DNA of 16,589 nucleotides from JAQVWU01 sp964628455. Its GTDB lineage: Bacteria; Bacillota; Clostridia; Oscillospirales; CAG-272. The number at the start of each line of letters is the position of its first letter. Position 1 is the stretch's first letter. The stretch covers positions 1 through 16,589 of the forward strand of contig CAZVPD010000085.1 in assembly GCA_964628455.1 (NCBI GenBank), given 5' to 3'. Positions 7,607-15,279 of the stretch are shown piece by piece. A program made the translations under genes and the position numbers. Under the pieces are notes generated by a model. It saw nothing but the letters and a program-made list of their open reading frames with translations. It searched no databases and was not told where the DNA came from.

Positions 7607-9100
7607 TCACTGAGACAGATTTCCGAATGCTTCGTTGATCGTATCGATTTTCTTGAGCGCCTGCGCTTCGTATTTGGCATACATCGAAGAGAACTCGTCT
7701 TTGAAATTGCGCAGCATATTCATGACCTGTTCGTTATACCCGCCGATTTCATAATACCAGCCGAGGTCATATGTCCGTGTGGCAAGGATCAAATCCAGCA
7801 TTTCGGTGCTTTCGGTATCACGCGTATATTTACCTTTAAGGGATATTTCATAATAAGCGGGCGTAAGCGTGGTGACAGACTTTGCTGCCAGCGCTTCAAG
7901 CAGGACTCCCGTACGTTCCCTGTCCTCCTGAACAACGGGAACACATAAGAAGACGGAATGCCAGGAACCGACGGTATGGTAGCAACTGTCCTGCGTTTCA
8001 TTCAGCTTGGGATAGGGCAAAACACCGAAGTCGGCGTCCATGTTCCGCATAAATCCGACGTCCATCAGCTGTTTAATAAAAAACAACGCCTGATTTGAAC
8101 TGAACATATTGACCGCAGCGATGCCGTCCCAGTTTTTACGCTGATAGGTATGACAGATCTCTTTATCGAGAGCCACCGAAAAATATTTTGAAATCATCTC
8201 GATCACTTCGGGCGTATTCAATGTGAGTTCGATCTGCCCTTCGGAATTGACTGTGCAGCATTTGTCTCCGGTTGCGTTGACGACACCCATCATCGTGTCA
8301 TCCCATAACAAAGCTCCGAATAAATCGTTCGTGTCATATTCACCGTTGCCGTCAAGGTCGGAATGAACCTGGGTAACGGCAGTGATAAACGCATCGATCG
8401 TCCATTTTCCCTCGTTGACAAGACCGTAAAAATCATCCAGACCGTAATCGGTTACCAATTTTTTATTAAAGAGCACGGCATATGTGGCGTCATTATCGGC
8501 CGTACTGATGTCACCCGTCGTATAAAACATCTTGCCCGCTATGGTCAGGTCGGCGTTTGCTTTCTGGTCCCACCAGGGCTGTGAAAGGTCGATGTATTCC
8601 AAAGAATTCAAATCGATCAGATAGTCGGTATAGGCGAGGACACAGGTATCGTATCCTGCCATCATGGCGGCATCATAGGCAAAATCCGAGGCGGCCACAG
8701 ATTTTTTTATGGCGGTAAGACCGGGACCGTTATGGCCGACGTTGACCGGATAATCGACGATGTCCACGTTATACTTTTCTTCAATCGCAAGGTTTCGGAT
8801 AAAACGGGCGTCGTTTATCGTCTCCCCGTTCTGTTCGGCTGCGGCAAAATCATTCTTCACCGTTCCTCTCTCTTCGTTTGAGGAAATAAGAAGACTGAAT
8901 TCGGCTCCGTCGTATTTGACGTCGGGCAAAGCGGGTTCGGGTATGGTTTCCGCTGTTTCGATTCCGCTTTCGGTGACAAACGCTGCGGTTTCCGGCGCGG
9001 TATTTGCGCTGTTCCCGGCACAGGAAAAAGCCGAAAGAAGGAACGGAAAAAGCAGTATCGCCGTTATGGCACGCAGTAAAAACAAATGCAGAATTTTCAT
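7607..9100 (-). CDS. Extracellular solute-binding lipoprotein of a sugar ABC transporter
   Basis: 497 residues from the ATG at 9100. The N-terminus is a lipoprotein-type signal: K2 and R10, a hydrophobic run at 11-22, then SAFSC with C27 as the probable lipidated cysteine; the -3 to -1 residues A-F-S depart from the usual L-A/S-G/A. An acidic Thr/Pro/Glu-rich stretch follows, and then a family-1 solute-binding fold, typical of the large sugar-binding lipoproteins of Clostridia (WW at about 176-177, GKMFYTTGDIS, GKWTIDAF, WDGIAAVNMF). The loop DLDGNGEYDTND (248-259) looks like an EF-hand calcium loop, as is common in this family. The start is fixed by the promoter at 9129-9157, which rules out starts upstream of about 9122, and by GGGGGT before 9100. 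No permease or ATPase gene is adjacent, so it probably works with a transporter encoded elsewhere. The ligand is unknown. Confidence 0.85.
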   Translation of the reverse strand: MKILHLFLLRAITAILLFPFLLSAFSCAGNSANTAPETAAFVTESGIETAETIPEPALPDVKYDGAEFSLLISSNEERGTVKNDFAAAEQNGETINDARFIRNLAIEEKYNVDIVDYPVNVGHNGPGLTAIKKSVAASDFAYDAAMMAGYDTCVLAYTDYLIDLNSLEYIDLSQPWWDQKANADLTIAGKMFYTTGDISTADNDATYAVLFNKKLVTDYGLDDFYGLVNEGKWTIDAFITAVTQVHSDLDGNGEYDTNDLFGALLWDDTMMGVVNATGDKCCTVNSEGQIELTLNTPEVIEMISKYFSVALDKEICHTYQRKNWDGIAAVNMFSSNQALFFIKQLMDVGFMRNMDADFGVLPYPKLNETQDSCYHTVGSWHSVFLCVPVVQEDRERTGVLLEALAAKSVTTLTPAYYEISLKGKYTRDTESTEMLDLILATRTYDLGWYYEIGGYNEQVMNMLRNFKDEFSSMYAKYEAQALKKIDTINEAFGNLSQ

Positions 9101-9128
9101 AGATACCCCCATCATCAAGATACCGTTT

Positions 9129-9157
9129 ATTATATCACCGATTAAAATCGCTGTCAA
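9129..9157 (-). promoter_or_regulatory. Consensus promoter of the solute-binding protein gene
   Basis: Minus strand TTGACA (9157-9152), 17-bp spacer, TATAAT (9134-9129), with TG one base before the -10 (extended -10). Both hexamers match the sigma-A consensus exactly. The predicted transcript start near 9122 gives a short leader of about 22 nt. Confidence 0.85.
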
Positions 9158-9284
9158 TATGAACATGAAAGAGTTCGGGAACTAAGGATAAATTATACAA
9201 TAACACATAACTTTTTTTGTGATTTATATTGTTTTTTTATCCCGAACATGAGAACAGAAACAGAATATTATTCACAAAAAATTG

Positions 9285-9313
9285 TAGTTTTTATCTGCCC
9301 GATATGCTATAAT
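9285..9313 (+). promoter_or_regulatory. Extended -10 promoter of the DUF1385 gene
   Basis: TGCTATAAT at 9305-9313 is a perfect -10 with the TG extension. The -35 is poor: TAGTTT at 17-bp spacing, or TTGTAG (9282-9287) at 20 bp. The predicted transcript start is near 9320, 33 bases before the ATG at 9353. Confidence 0.65.
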
Positions 9314-9352
9314 AAAATACGGTTTACTTGGCGTGAAAGGCGGCATTATAGA

Positions 9353-10348
9353 ATGAAAAAAAGCAAGGAAAAACTGAATCCCGCTTGCAAAACAGGCACG
9401 GTCGGCGGGCAGGCGGTCATCGAAGGCGTTATGATGAAAAGCCGAGACCGTTACGCGGTCTCTGTGCGGATGCCCGACGGTACGATAAAAACAACCGGAA
9501 GCGAATTCGTTTCCGTCAGAAAAAAACATAAGATCCTGAACCTTCCTTTTCTGCGGGGAATCATTAATTTTGTCGAGATGATGAAACTCAGTTTTAAGAC
9601 TCTTTCGATATCGGCGGAAGCGCTCGGACTCGACGAAGAAGGCGAAGAGACCAAATTCGAAAAATGGCTCCGTGAAAAACTCGGGAAGAACATTATGGAC
9701 GTGGTGATGGCCGTCAGCATGGTTCTCGGACTTTTGCTGGGTTTCGGTTTGTTCTTCTTTCTTCCGATATGGCTTACAAAACTTGTGGACGGCGCCGCAG
9801 GCGGTATCGGATGGTTTAAGAACCTGATCGAAGGACTAATAAAAATTGCTATATTCGTCGGTTATATCCGGGTCATATCCTTCATGCGCGATATCCGGCG
9901 CACATTCGAATACCACGGAGCCGAACATAAATCTATTTTCTGCTATGAGTCGGGCACCGAGCTGACCGTTGAAAATGCAAAAAAGTTTTCGCGTTTTCAC
10001 CCTCGGTGCGGAACAAGTTTTATCTTCGTCATGCTCGCCCTGAGCATTATGGTATATTCCCTGCCTTTTATCACATGGGAAAATGCGCTTATCCGGGTGC
10101 TTTTCAAACTGCTGCTGCTGCCGGTCATCGTGGGCGGGGGATTCGAACTGCTGATGCTGACAGGCAGGCATAACAATCTGTTTACACGGATCCTTGCCGC
10201 ACCGGGTTTATGGATGCAGCGGCTGACAACAAAAGAACCCGACGGCAGTCAAATCGAAGTGGCGATCCGGTCGCTCAAAGCGGCGCTTCCCGGAGAATTT
10301 CCTCCCGAAAACGAGCCTTCAGACGATCTGTCCGAAATCAAGGAATAA
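9353..10348 (+). CDS. DUF1385 family membrane protein (YqhQ-like)
   Basis: 331 residues from the ATG at 9353. The family is recognisable by GGQAVIEGVMMKS (18-30), HGAEHKSIFCYES (188-200) and FHPRCGTSF (215-223). Four hydrophobic segments lie at about 115-143, 157-178, 221-240 and 244-269, so it is an integral membrane protein with conserved His/Cys-containing loops. The tail is charged and disordered-looking (ENEPSDDLSEIKE). The family is widespread in Firmicutes (B. subtilis YqhQ) and has no established biochemical role that I can assign. An in-frame ATG at 9248 would add 35 residues, but it precedes the promoter at 9305-9313, so 9353 is preferred; AAGGCGG lies 9 nt before it. It is divergent from the solute-binding protein gene, and there is no terminator right after its stop, the first hairpin being at 10470-10503. 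Confidence 0.9.
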   Translation: MKKSKEKLNPACKTGTVGGQAVIEGVMMKSRDRYAVSVRMPDGTIKTTGSEFVSVRKKHKILNLPFLRGIINFVEMMKLSFKTLSISAEALGLDEEGEETKFEKWLREKLGKNIMDVVMAVSMVLGLLLGFGLFFFLPIWLTKLVDGAAGGIGWFKNLIEGLIKIAIFVGYIRVISFMRDIRRTFEYHGAEHKSIFCYESGTELTVENAKKFSRFHPRCGTSFIFVMLALSIMVYSLPFITWENALIRVLFKLLLLPVIVGGGFELLMLTGRHNNLFTRILAAPGLWMQRLTTKEPDGSQIEVAIRSLKAALPGEFPPENEPSDDLSEIKE

Positions 10349-10428
10349 AGTCGGAATATACAAAAAAAGTCGAAACCGCGTTAAAAAAACATATATAATG
10401 ACAAAAACAGGAAAAATCGAAAAAACGG

Positions 10429-10457
10429 TTGACAAATCGGGGAAAATATACTATAAT
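10429..10457 (+). promoter_or_regulatory. Perfect consensus promoter of the T-box/asnB unit
   Basis: TTGACA (10429-10434), 17-bp spacer, TATAAT (10452-10457): both boxes and the spacing match the sigma-A optimum. The transcript should start near 10464. The region from the DUF1385 stop (10348) to here is AT-rich and shows no other feature. Confidence 0.9.
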
Positions 10458-10469
10458 AATATGTATAGC

Positions 10470-10503
10470 AAAGGCGCTGTGGGATAACCCGCAGCGCCTT
10501 TTT
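10470..10503 (+). terminator. Strong terminator-like hairpin at the start of the asnB leader
   Basis: AAAGGCGCTG (10470-10479) pairs with CAGCGCCTTT (10492-10501). Adding one U-G pair and GGG/CCC makes 14 continuous pairs around an ATAA loop, and the stem ends in a run of five T (10499-10503). It begins about 6 nt after the predicted transcript start. It can serve as the terminator of the upstream DUF1385 gene, but it also lies in the path of the promoter at 10429, so the asnB leader must read through it, or it acts as a stabilising 5' stem or attenuator. Confidence 0.75.
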
Positions 10504-10517
10504 GTGCTGTAAGTAAA

Positions 10518-10790
10518 AGCTATGATGAAGAGAAGTAATACGGGAAATCGTTTACAGTGAGTGAAGGACAGTGAAAACTTCGCAGCCGGAGCCCGTATGA
10601 ATAACACTTCGGAGCTGCAATCCGAACCTTTTACAGGCAGTAGGTGCGCCGAATAACTGTATGTTAAACAGTTATGCTTTATAAAACGAAGCAGAAAGAG
10701 ATCAGAGCGGCAGCTTTGATAAATCAGGTGGCACCGCGGGCAACAACGTCCGTCCTGAAACAACAGGTTGAATTTATTTGTCGGGGTGCT
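10518..10790 (+). ncRNA. T-box leader, tRNA-Asn type
   Basis: Stem I starts at GATGAAGAGAAGTA (10525-10537). Above the specifier loop ATACGGG (10538-10544) pairs with CCCGTAT (10592-10598). The specifier on the 3' side reads AAC (10603-10605, Asn) followed by a purine, and GAAG/CTTC (10527-10530 with 10607-10610) closes the loop. The distal part of stem I has the usual GTGAAGGACAGTGAAAACTT-like sequence. The T-box itself, AGGTGGCACCGCGG, is at 10726-10739, and its partner CCGTCCT is at 10750-10756. The bulge UGGC would pair through its C with discriminator G73 of tRNA-Asn. Uncharged tRNA-Asn should therefore turn on the downstream asparagine synthetase. A convincing intrinsic terminator after the T-box is missing, so control may be at translation. 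Confidence 0.93.
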
Positions 10791-10795
10791 GCTTT

Positions 10796-12373
10796 ATGTG
10801 TTCGATTTTCGGTTTTACAGGAAAAAAAATAACTTATCCCGAATTTACGGAGTGTTTCGGACGGACTGTTTACAGAGGTCCGGATGCCACAAAAATCATC
10901 GACACGGGTTCGGGATTATTGGGCTTTCATCGCCTTGCTATCATGGGACTAAACGAAAAGGGTATGCAGCCTTTTTCAATGAACGGCGATTATTTGGTTT
11001 GCAACGGCGAGATATACGGATTCCGCACATTAAGGGACAGGTATTCGGAAAAATATGCTTTCGCAAGCGAGTCGGACTGTGAAATTCTGCTTCCGATGTA
11101 CTATGAATACGGACTTGACATGTTCTGCCGGCTTGATGCGGAATTTGCGATGATCTTATATGATTCCAAAAAACGATCCTTTATCGCAGCCCGCGATCCG
11201 ATCGGAATACGCCCGTTGTTTTACGGTACGGACAGGCAGGGAAATATGCTCTTCGCAAGCGAAGCGAAGAGTTTGCTCGGGCTGACCGACCGTACTTATC
11301 CTTTCCCGCCCGGACATTACTGGGCGGACGGTGAATTCGTTTGTTACTGTGATATCGCCGAAGTGAATGAAATATGTTATGACGATCTCGACACGATATG
11401 CGGAAACATTCACGATAAACTCGTGGCGGGGGTAAAGAAAAGGCTTGACGCCGATGCTCCGCTGGGCTTTTTATTAAGCGGAGGTCTTGACAGTTCCCTT
11501 GTATGTTCCGTAGCCGCAAAATGTTCGGATAAACCGATCCGCACTTTTGCGATCGGCATGCACGCGGACGCAATAGACCTGAAATACGCAAAACAAGCCG
11601 CAGCTTTTATCGGAAGCGACCACACCGAGGTCATCATCGGCGAAGACGACGTCCTGAATGCACTTGAAACGGTTGTCCGCATTCTTGAGACCTATGACAT
11701 CACAACGATTCGGGCGAGTATAGGCATGTATCTGATCTGCCGCGCAATCCATGATACGACGGATATAAGGGTATTGCTGACCGGAGAAATATCCGATGAA
11801 ATATTCGGATATAAATACACGGATTTTGCACCGGATGCGGTTGAATTTCAAAAAGAAGCGGAAAAACGCCTGCGTGAGCTCTATATGTATGACGTCCTTC
11901 GCGCCGACCGCTGCATTTCCTCAAATTCGATGGAAGCGCGCGTACCGTTCGGCGACCTGGACTTTGTCCGATATGTCATGTCCGTCGACCCTATGAAAAA
12001 GATGAATGTTTACGGAGAAGGCAAATATCTGCTCCGCCGTGCGTTTGAAGGCGATTATCTGCCCCGTTCGATTTTACACCGTGAAAAGGCCGCGTTCAGC
12101 GACGCCGTAGGCCATTCCATGGTTGACTGCCTGAAAAAATACGCCGGCATGAAATATACCGATGAAGAGCTTTCGGATGCCGGTCAAAAATACCCGTATG
12201 CTTCTCCGTTTACGAAAGAATCATTGCTGTACCGCGATCTTTTCGAAAAATATTATCCCGGTCAGGCGGAAATGATCAGAGGTTTCTGGATGCCCAATAA
12301 AAAGTGGAAAGGCTGCGACGTCAGCGACCCCTCGGCCAGAGTCCTCTCGAATTACGGCGCCAGCGGGATCTGA
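10796..12373 (+). CDS. asnB: Asparagine synthetase, glutamine-hydrolysing
   Basis: 525 residues from ATG 10796. The enzyme makes asparagine from aspartate, ATP and glutamine. Processing of Met1 exposes Cys2 (MCSIFGF) as the glutaminase nucleophile, which fixes this start over the TTG at 10778; GGGGTG lies 7 nt upstream. The N-terminal class II amidotransferase domain has RGPD (27-30), LGFHRLAI and CNGEIYG (69-75). The C-terminal synthetase domain has the ATP pyrophosphatase P-loop SGGLDSS (228-234), GEISDEIFGY and a GEGKYLLR segment. The length is compact and close to E. coli AsnB. It stands alone behind an AAC-specific T-box, which independently supports the assignment, and it has its own terminator directly after the stop codon. 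Confidence 0.96.
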   Translation: MCSIFGFTGKKITYPEFTECFGRTVYRGPDATKIIDTGSGLLGFHRLAIMGLNEKGMQPFSMNGDYLVCNGEIYGFRTLRDRYSEKYAFASESDCEILLPMYYEYGLDMFCRLDAEFAMILYDSKKRSFIAARDPIGIRPLFYGTDRQGNMLFASEAKSLLGLTDRTYPFPPGHYWADGEFVCYCDIAEVNEICYDDLDTICGNIHDKLVAGVKKRLDADAPLGFLLSGGLDSSLVCSVAAKCSDKPIRTFAIGMHADAIDLKYAKQAAAFIGSDHTEVIIGEDDVLNALETVVRILETYDITTIRASIGMYLICRAIHDTTDIRVLLTGEISDEIFGYKYTDFAPDAVEFQKEAEKRLRELYMYDVLRADRCISSNSMEARVPFGDLDFVRYVMSVDPMKKMNVYGEGKYLLRRAFEGDYLPRSILHREKAAFSDAVGHSMVDCLKKYAGMKYTDEELSDAGQKYPYASPFTKESLLYRDLFEKYYPGQAEMIRGFWMPNKKWKGCDVSDPSARVLSNYGASGI

Positions 12374-12389
12374 CCCCGATTCAATCATT

Positions 12390-12426
12390 CAGCCGCTGCG
12401 GCTTCCCGTCAGCGGCTGTTTTTTTT
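12390..12426 (+). terminator. Rho-independent terminator of asnB
   Basis: A nine-base-pair stem CAGCCGCTG (12390-12398) with CAGCGGCTG (12410-12418), an 11-nt loop, then eight T (12419-12426). It lies 17 bp past the asnB stop. The convergent minus-strand gene ends at 12433, so the T run is almost at that gene's stop codon. Confidence 0.9.
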
Positions 12427-12432
12427 ATGCCT

Positions 12433-13545
12433 TTAATCCGCATATTCCGACAGACGGCGCCTGAAGTATATGTAGTCGGAAAAGGGAACTTCTTCGGGCA
12501 CGCCGTGGTCGCATGTCGGAAGATATCCGCCGCGGCGGCGCATTGCCGGCATGATCCGCTCGATCATCCGGTCGATCGCATCCCGTCCCTGAGCCAGCAC
12601 GCGTTTGTCGATGCCGCCGGAAATCACCAGGCCGGGATATTTTTCTCCCGTCCGGACGACATCACATCCGGCTGCGACTTCAAAAGGACTCATTGCATCC
12701 ATCCCTATTTCACGGTATACATCAATCGTACATTCGGCAAATCCGTCCGTGTCGATCTGAATATATAAATGTCTGTTGTCCGACTGACGCTTTTTAATAT
12801 TTGCGATCAACTGCTGATAATACGGAAACAGGAACCGGCGCATCATATCAGGTGAAATCAAGGAACTGACATTGTAGCATATATCTTCCGCGAGAAACAG
12901 TTCGTCAAACGTCAGATGCTTCTGATGAGCGGCGCATACGGCGTCGGCCAGAGACAGCCAGGTTTTCATGCAGTCATGAATCAAAGCGGGATTATCATAA
13001 AACATGTAGACCAGTTCAAGCGGTCCTATAAGGCTTCTCAGATACATATAACCGCCTATAACCCTTTGCGATACCATCCGGCCGGTCGCGGCGGCTGTTT
13101 TGGCCATTTGTGCGGCATCCGCTTCTTCTTCCTTCAGCCTCTCAGAATCGGGATTCAGCCTCCACTTACAATTTTCTTCCCAGCTTTTTATGTCCTTGAC
13201 GGGATGTGACACGTATTCGGGCATAAAACCGTTCCGCCGGCCTTTGAAAAACAAAACGCCCCGTCCCGCGTTATCCTGAACCAGCTCGTATTCGCTGCGG
13301 TCCTCCAGAACTTTCGTTTCAAATGCAGGCCGGAAAGCAGCCTCGCACCATCCCAGTCCGAAGATGTTTTCCACAGCCGCGTCATCGAAACGGCACAGGC
13401 GGTGCAGTTCTCCGTAATCTTTGAGATAACCCTCGGAAATCCATTTTTCAAGAGCATAATAGCCGAATTCGCGCATATAGACAGGCGCATCGGGTTTTAC
13501 CGCATAAAAATCCCTGTATTTTTTAATACTGCGGTTCATTTCCAT
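12433..13545 (-). CDS. URO-D superfamily protein (methyltransferase-like, not HemE)
   Basis: 370 residues. The fold is that of uroporphyrinogen decarboxylase and the related corrinoid/cobalamin-dependent methyltransferases (MtaA/CmuA type). The visible family signs are APVYMREFGYYALEKWISEG near the N-terminus, the conserved ISPDMMRRFLFPYYQQL, SGGIDKRVLAQG and CDHGVPEEVPFSDY near the end. HemE's N-terminal arginine motif (RQAGRY) is absent, so heme synthesis is unlikely, and a clear His-x-Cys zinc motif of MtaA is not seen. I cannot name the substrate. The ATG at 13560 is disfavoured, since GAGGG within the next codons is 8 nt before the ATG at 13545, which I take as the start. It is divergent from the sugar kinase at 13744 with closely spaced promoters, suggesting a joint role in using a particular sugar or its methylated or conjugated form. 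Confidence 0.8.
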   Translation of the reverse strand: MEMNRSIKKYRDFYAVKPDAPVYMREFGYYALEKWISEGYLKDYGELHRLCRFDDAAVENIFGLGWCEAAFRPAFETKVLEDRSEYELVQDNAGRGVLFFKGRRNGFMPEYVSHPVKDIKSWEENCKWRLNPDSERLKEEEADAAQMAKTAAATGRMVSQRVIGGYMYLRSLIGPLELVYMFYDNPALIHDCMKTWLSLADAVCAAHQKHLTFDELFLAEDICYNVSSLISPDMMRRFLFPYYQQLIANIKKRQSDNRHLYIQIDTDGFAECTIDVYREIGMDAMSPFEVAAGCDVVRTGEKYPGLVISGGIDKRVLAQGRDAIDRMIERIMPAMRRRGGYLPTCDHGVPEEVPFSDYIYFRRRLSEYAD

Positions 13546-13611
13546 GGAATTATCCCTCATTCATTATAGATTAATAGAATATCCTGTAAACCGGATTATA
13601 TTTCATGCGCT

Positions 13612-13640
13612 ATTATATCATACGTAATTTGAATTGTAAA
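13612..13640 (-). promoter_or_regulatory. Promoter of the URO-D family gene
   Basis: Minus strand TTTACA (13640-13635), 17-bp spacer, TATAAT (13617-13612), with TG one base before the -10. The transcript would start near 13605, about 60 nt before the chosen ATG. Confidence 0.8.
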
Positions 13641-13657
13641 TAATAAATAATACCGGC

Positions 13658-13686
13658 TTGAATTTTACGCCCGACCGGAGTATAAT
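13658..13686 (+). promoter_or_regulatory. Promoter of the sugar kinase gene
   Basis: TTGAAT (13658-13663), 17-bp spacer, TATAAT (13681-13686). The -35 box is 17 bp from that of the divergent URO-D promoter. The leader (about 13693-13743) carries the palindrome CGGATCCG (13711-13718) and a possible 6-bp long-range stem (CCGGGA 13697-13702 with TCCCGG 13731-13736) reaching into the ribosome site. Confidence 0.75.
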
Positions 13687-13743
13687 AATAGTTCAGCCGG
13701 GACCCGAAAGCGGATCCGTTCAAATTTTCATCCCGGGAAAGCG

Positions 13744-15279
13744 ATGATTGTATTGATGCCGAAATCTTATATACTCGCTCATGATATCGGAACAAGCGGC
13801 AATAAAGCCCTGCTGTATGATACGGACGGCCGTCTGACCGACTCGGAAACAGCAGAATATCCGACTTATTATCCGGCTGCGGGCTGTGCGGAGCAGGACT
13901 GCGGCGACTGGTGGAATGCGGTCCGCATATCCACCTTAAGGCTGCTTGAAAGAACGGGGATTGCTCCTTCCGCCATTGAAGCGGTAAGTTTCAGCGCCCA
14001 GATGATGGGCTGCCTTCCGGTTGACAAGTCGGGCAATCCGCTCCGCCGGTCCATGATATGGGCGGACAACCGTTCCGCACCGCAGGCGGAAAAACTCGGG
14101 AATCTTGTGGGCAGAGAGCGTTTTTACAGAATTTCGGGTGCCCGTCCGAGCGCCTCGTATTTCGGATCGAAAATCATGTGGCTTCATGAAAGCGAACCGG
14201 ATAACTATCATAAAACCGAAAAAATCATGCAGGCCAAGGACTACATCATTTATAAACTGACCGGTTCCGCCGTCACCGACTACAGCGACGCGTCGGGCAG
14301 CAATCTTTTTGATATTCGTAAAAAAGAATGGTCCGACGAACTGATCAGCGCCGCAGGTTTGCGCCGTTCGATATTGCCCGACGCATACCCGTCCACGGCA
14401 ATTGCAGGGAAAATAAAACGGGATGCAGCTGCCGAAACAGGTCTGTGCGAGGGGACACCCGTTGTGATCGGTGCGGGTGACGGCGCCGCGGCCTGTGTCG
14501 GTTCCGGCGCCTGGCATGACGGCAGCATATACTGTTCGGTAGGGAGTTCAGCCTGGATTTCGATGGCGTCAAAAGAGCCGCATTTCGATCCGGGCATGCA
14601 GACATACAACATCATTCACCCCGACGATAGGTTATTCGCGCCGTGCTGTTCCATGCAGGCTGCAGGATATTCGCTCAGCTGGCTGAGATCGACTTTCTTT
14701 AACGGACGGAATACCCCTTATGATGAAATGACTGCGGAAGCGTCGACCTCTCCCGCAGGTTCGAACGGCCTCGTTTATATGCCTTATCTGATGGGAGAAC
14801 GCTGTCCGAGGTGGAATCCGGAAGCCTGCGGAGGATTTCTCGGATTGACTCTTAAAACAACCCGTGCGGATATCATACGTTCGGTGCTTGAAGGCGCCGC
14901 GTGTAATCTGAAACTGATCCTCGATATATTCGGGTCGCGTTCGGGCGATGAAGCGGTCATCATGGTGAGCGGAGGAGCCAAAAGCGACGTCTGGCTCCGT
15001 ATTTTCGCCGATATATTCAAAAGGCGTTTATCCGTACCGGAAAACATCGGCGAAGCCACATCTATCGGAGCCGTTATTTGCGGCGGTGTCGGCGCGGGTA
15101 TCTTTGACAGTTTTGCGGTTTGTGAAAAATTTAACCGGACGGTTCGGGAGTATACCCCGAACGAGGAAAACCGTATAATATATGAGCGGCTTCTGGATAC
15201 ATTTCAGGACTTCTATTCCGGAACCGAACAAATCCTACCGAAACTGACGGCTATAAAAAAACAAAAAAACGCACCGTAA
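13744..15279 (+). CDS. FGGY-family carbohydrate kinase, xylulokinase-like
   Basis: 511 residues with the two-domain FGGY/actin-like fold. The N-terminal phosphate loop is AHDIGTSGNKALLYD (12-26). AEQDCGDWWNA (49-59), FSAQMMGC (83-90) and IWADNR (105-110) match xylulokinase, and GAGDG (243-247) carries the catalytic aspartate D246. The C-terminal half has SVGSSAW, the YMPYLMGERCPRWNP segment, and the adenosine-site SGGAKSDVW. The reaction is ATP-dependent phosphorylation of a sugar; D-xylulose is the best guess, but related ketoses or polyols are possible. The ATG at 13744 has GGGAAAG about 4 nt upstream. The second ATG at 13756 has no ribosome site but begins MPKSYILAHD, the more usual N-terminus. 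No xylose isomerase is adjacent. Its divergent partner is the URO-D family gene. Confidence 0.88.
   Translation: MIVLMPKSYILAHDIGTSGNKALLYDTDGRLTDSETAEYPTYYPAAGCAEQDCGDWWNAVRISTLRLLERTGIAPSAIEAVSFSAQMMGCLPVDKSGNPLRRSMIWADNRSAPQAEKLGNLVGRERFYRISGARPSASYFGSKIMWLHESEPDNYHKTEKIMQAKDYIIYKLTGSAVTDYSDASGSNLFDIRKKEWSDELISAAGLRRSILPDAYPSTAIAGKIKRDAAAETGLCEGTPVVIGAGDGAAACVGSGAWHDGSIYCSVGSSAWISMASKEPHFDPGMQTYNIIHPDDRLFAPCCSMQAAGYSLSWLRSTFFNGRNTPYDEMTAEASTSPAGSNGLVYMPYLMGERCPRWNPEACGGFLGLTLKTTRADIIRSVLEGAACNLKLILDIFGSRSGDEAVIMVSGGAKSDVWLRIFADIFKRRLSVPENIGEATSIGAVICGGVGAGIFDSFAVCEKFNRTVREYTPNEENRIIYERLLDTFQDFYSGTEQILPKLTAIKKQKNAP

Noticed and set aside
9101..9166. Longer N-terminus of the solute-binding protein (start at 9166)
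   Set aside because: A perfect TTGACA-17-TATAAT promoter (9157-9129) lies inside that extension, and the lipoprotein signal begins naturally at 9100.
9248..9352. Longer N-terminus of the DUF1385 protein (start at 9248)
   Set aside because: The extension contains the extended -10 promoter at 9305-9313 and no ribosome site before 9248.
10470..10503. The leader hairpin as an ANTAR (EutV/NasR-type) target
   Set aside because: ANTAR targets have two hairpins with hexanucleotide loops bearing A1 and G4; here there is one hairpin with an ATAA loop.
13704..13718. A catabolite-response (cre-like) site before the sugar kinase
   Set aside because: The core GnAAnCGnWnnC fits, but the outer conserved bases do not (C, C and G in place of W, T and W), so a single site is not convincing without conservation.
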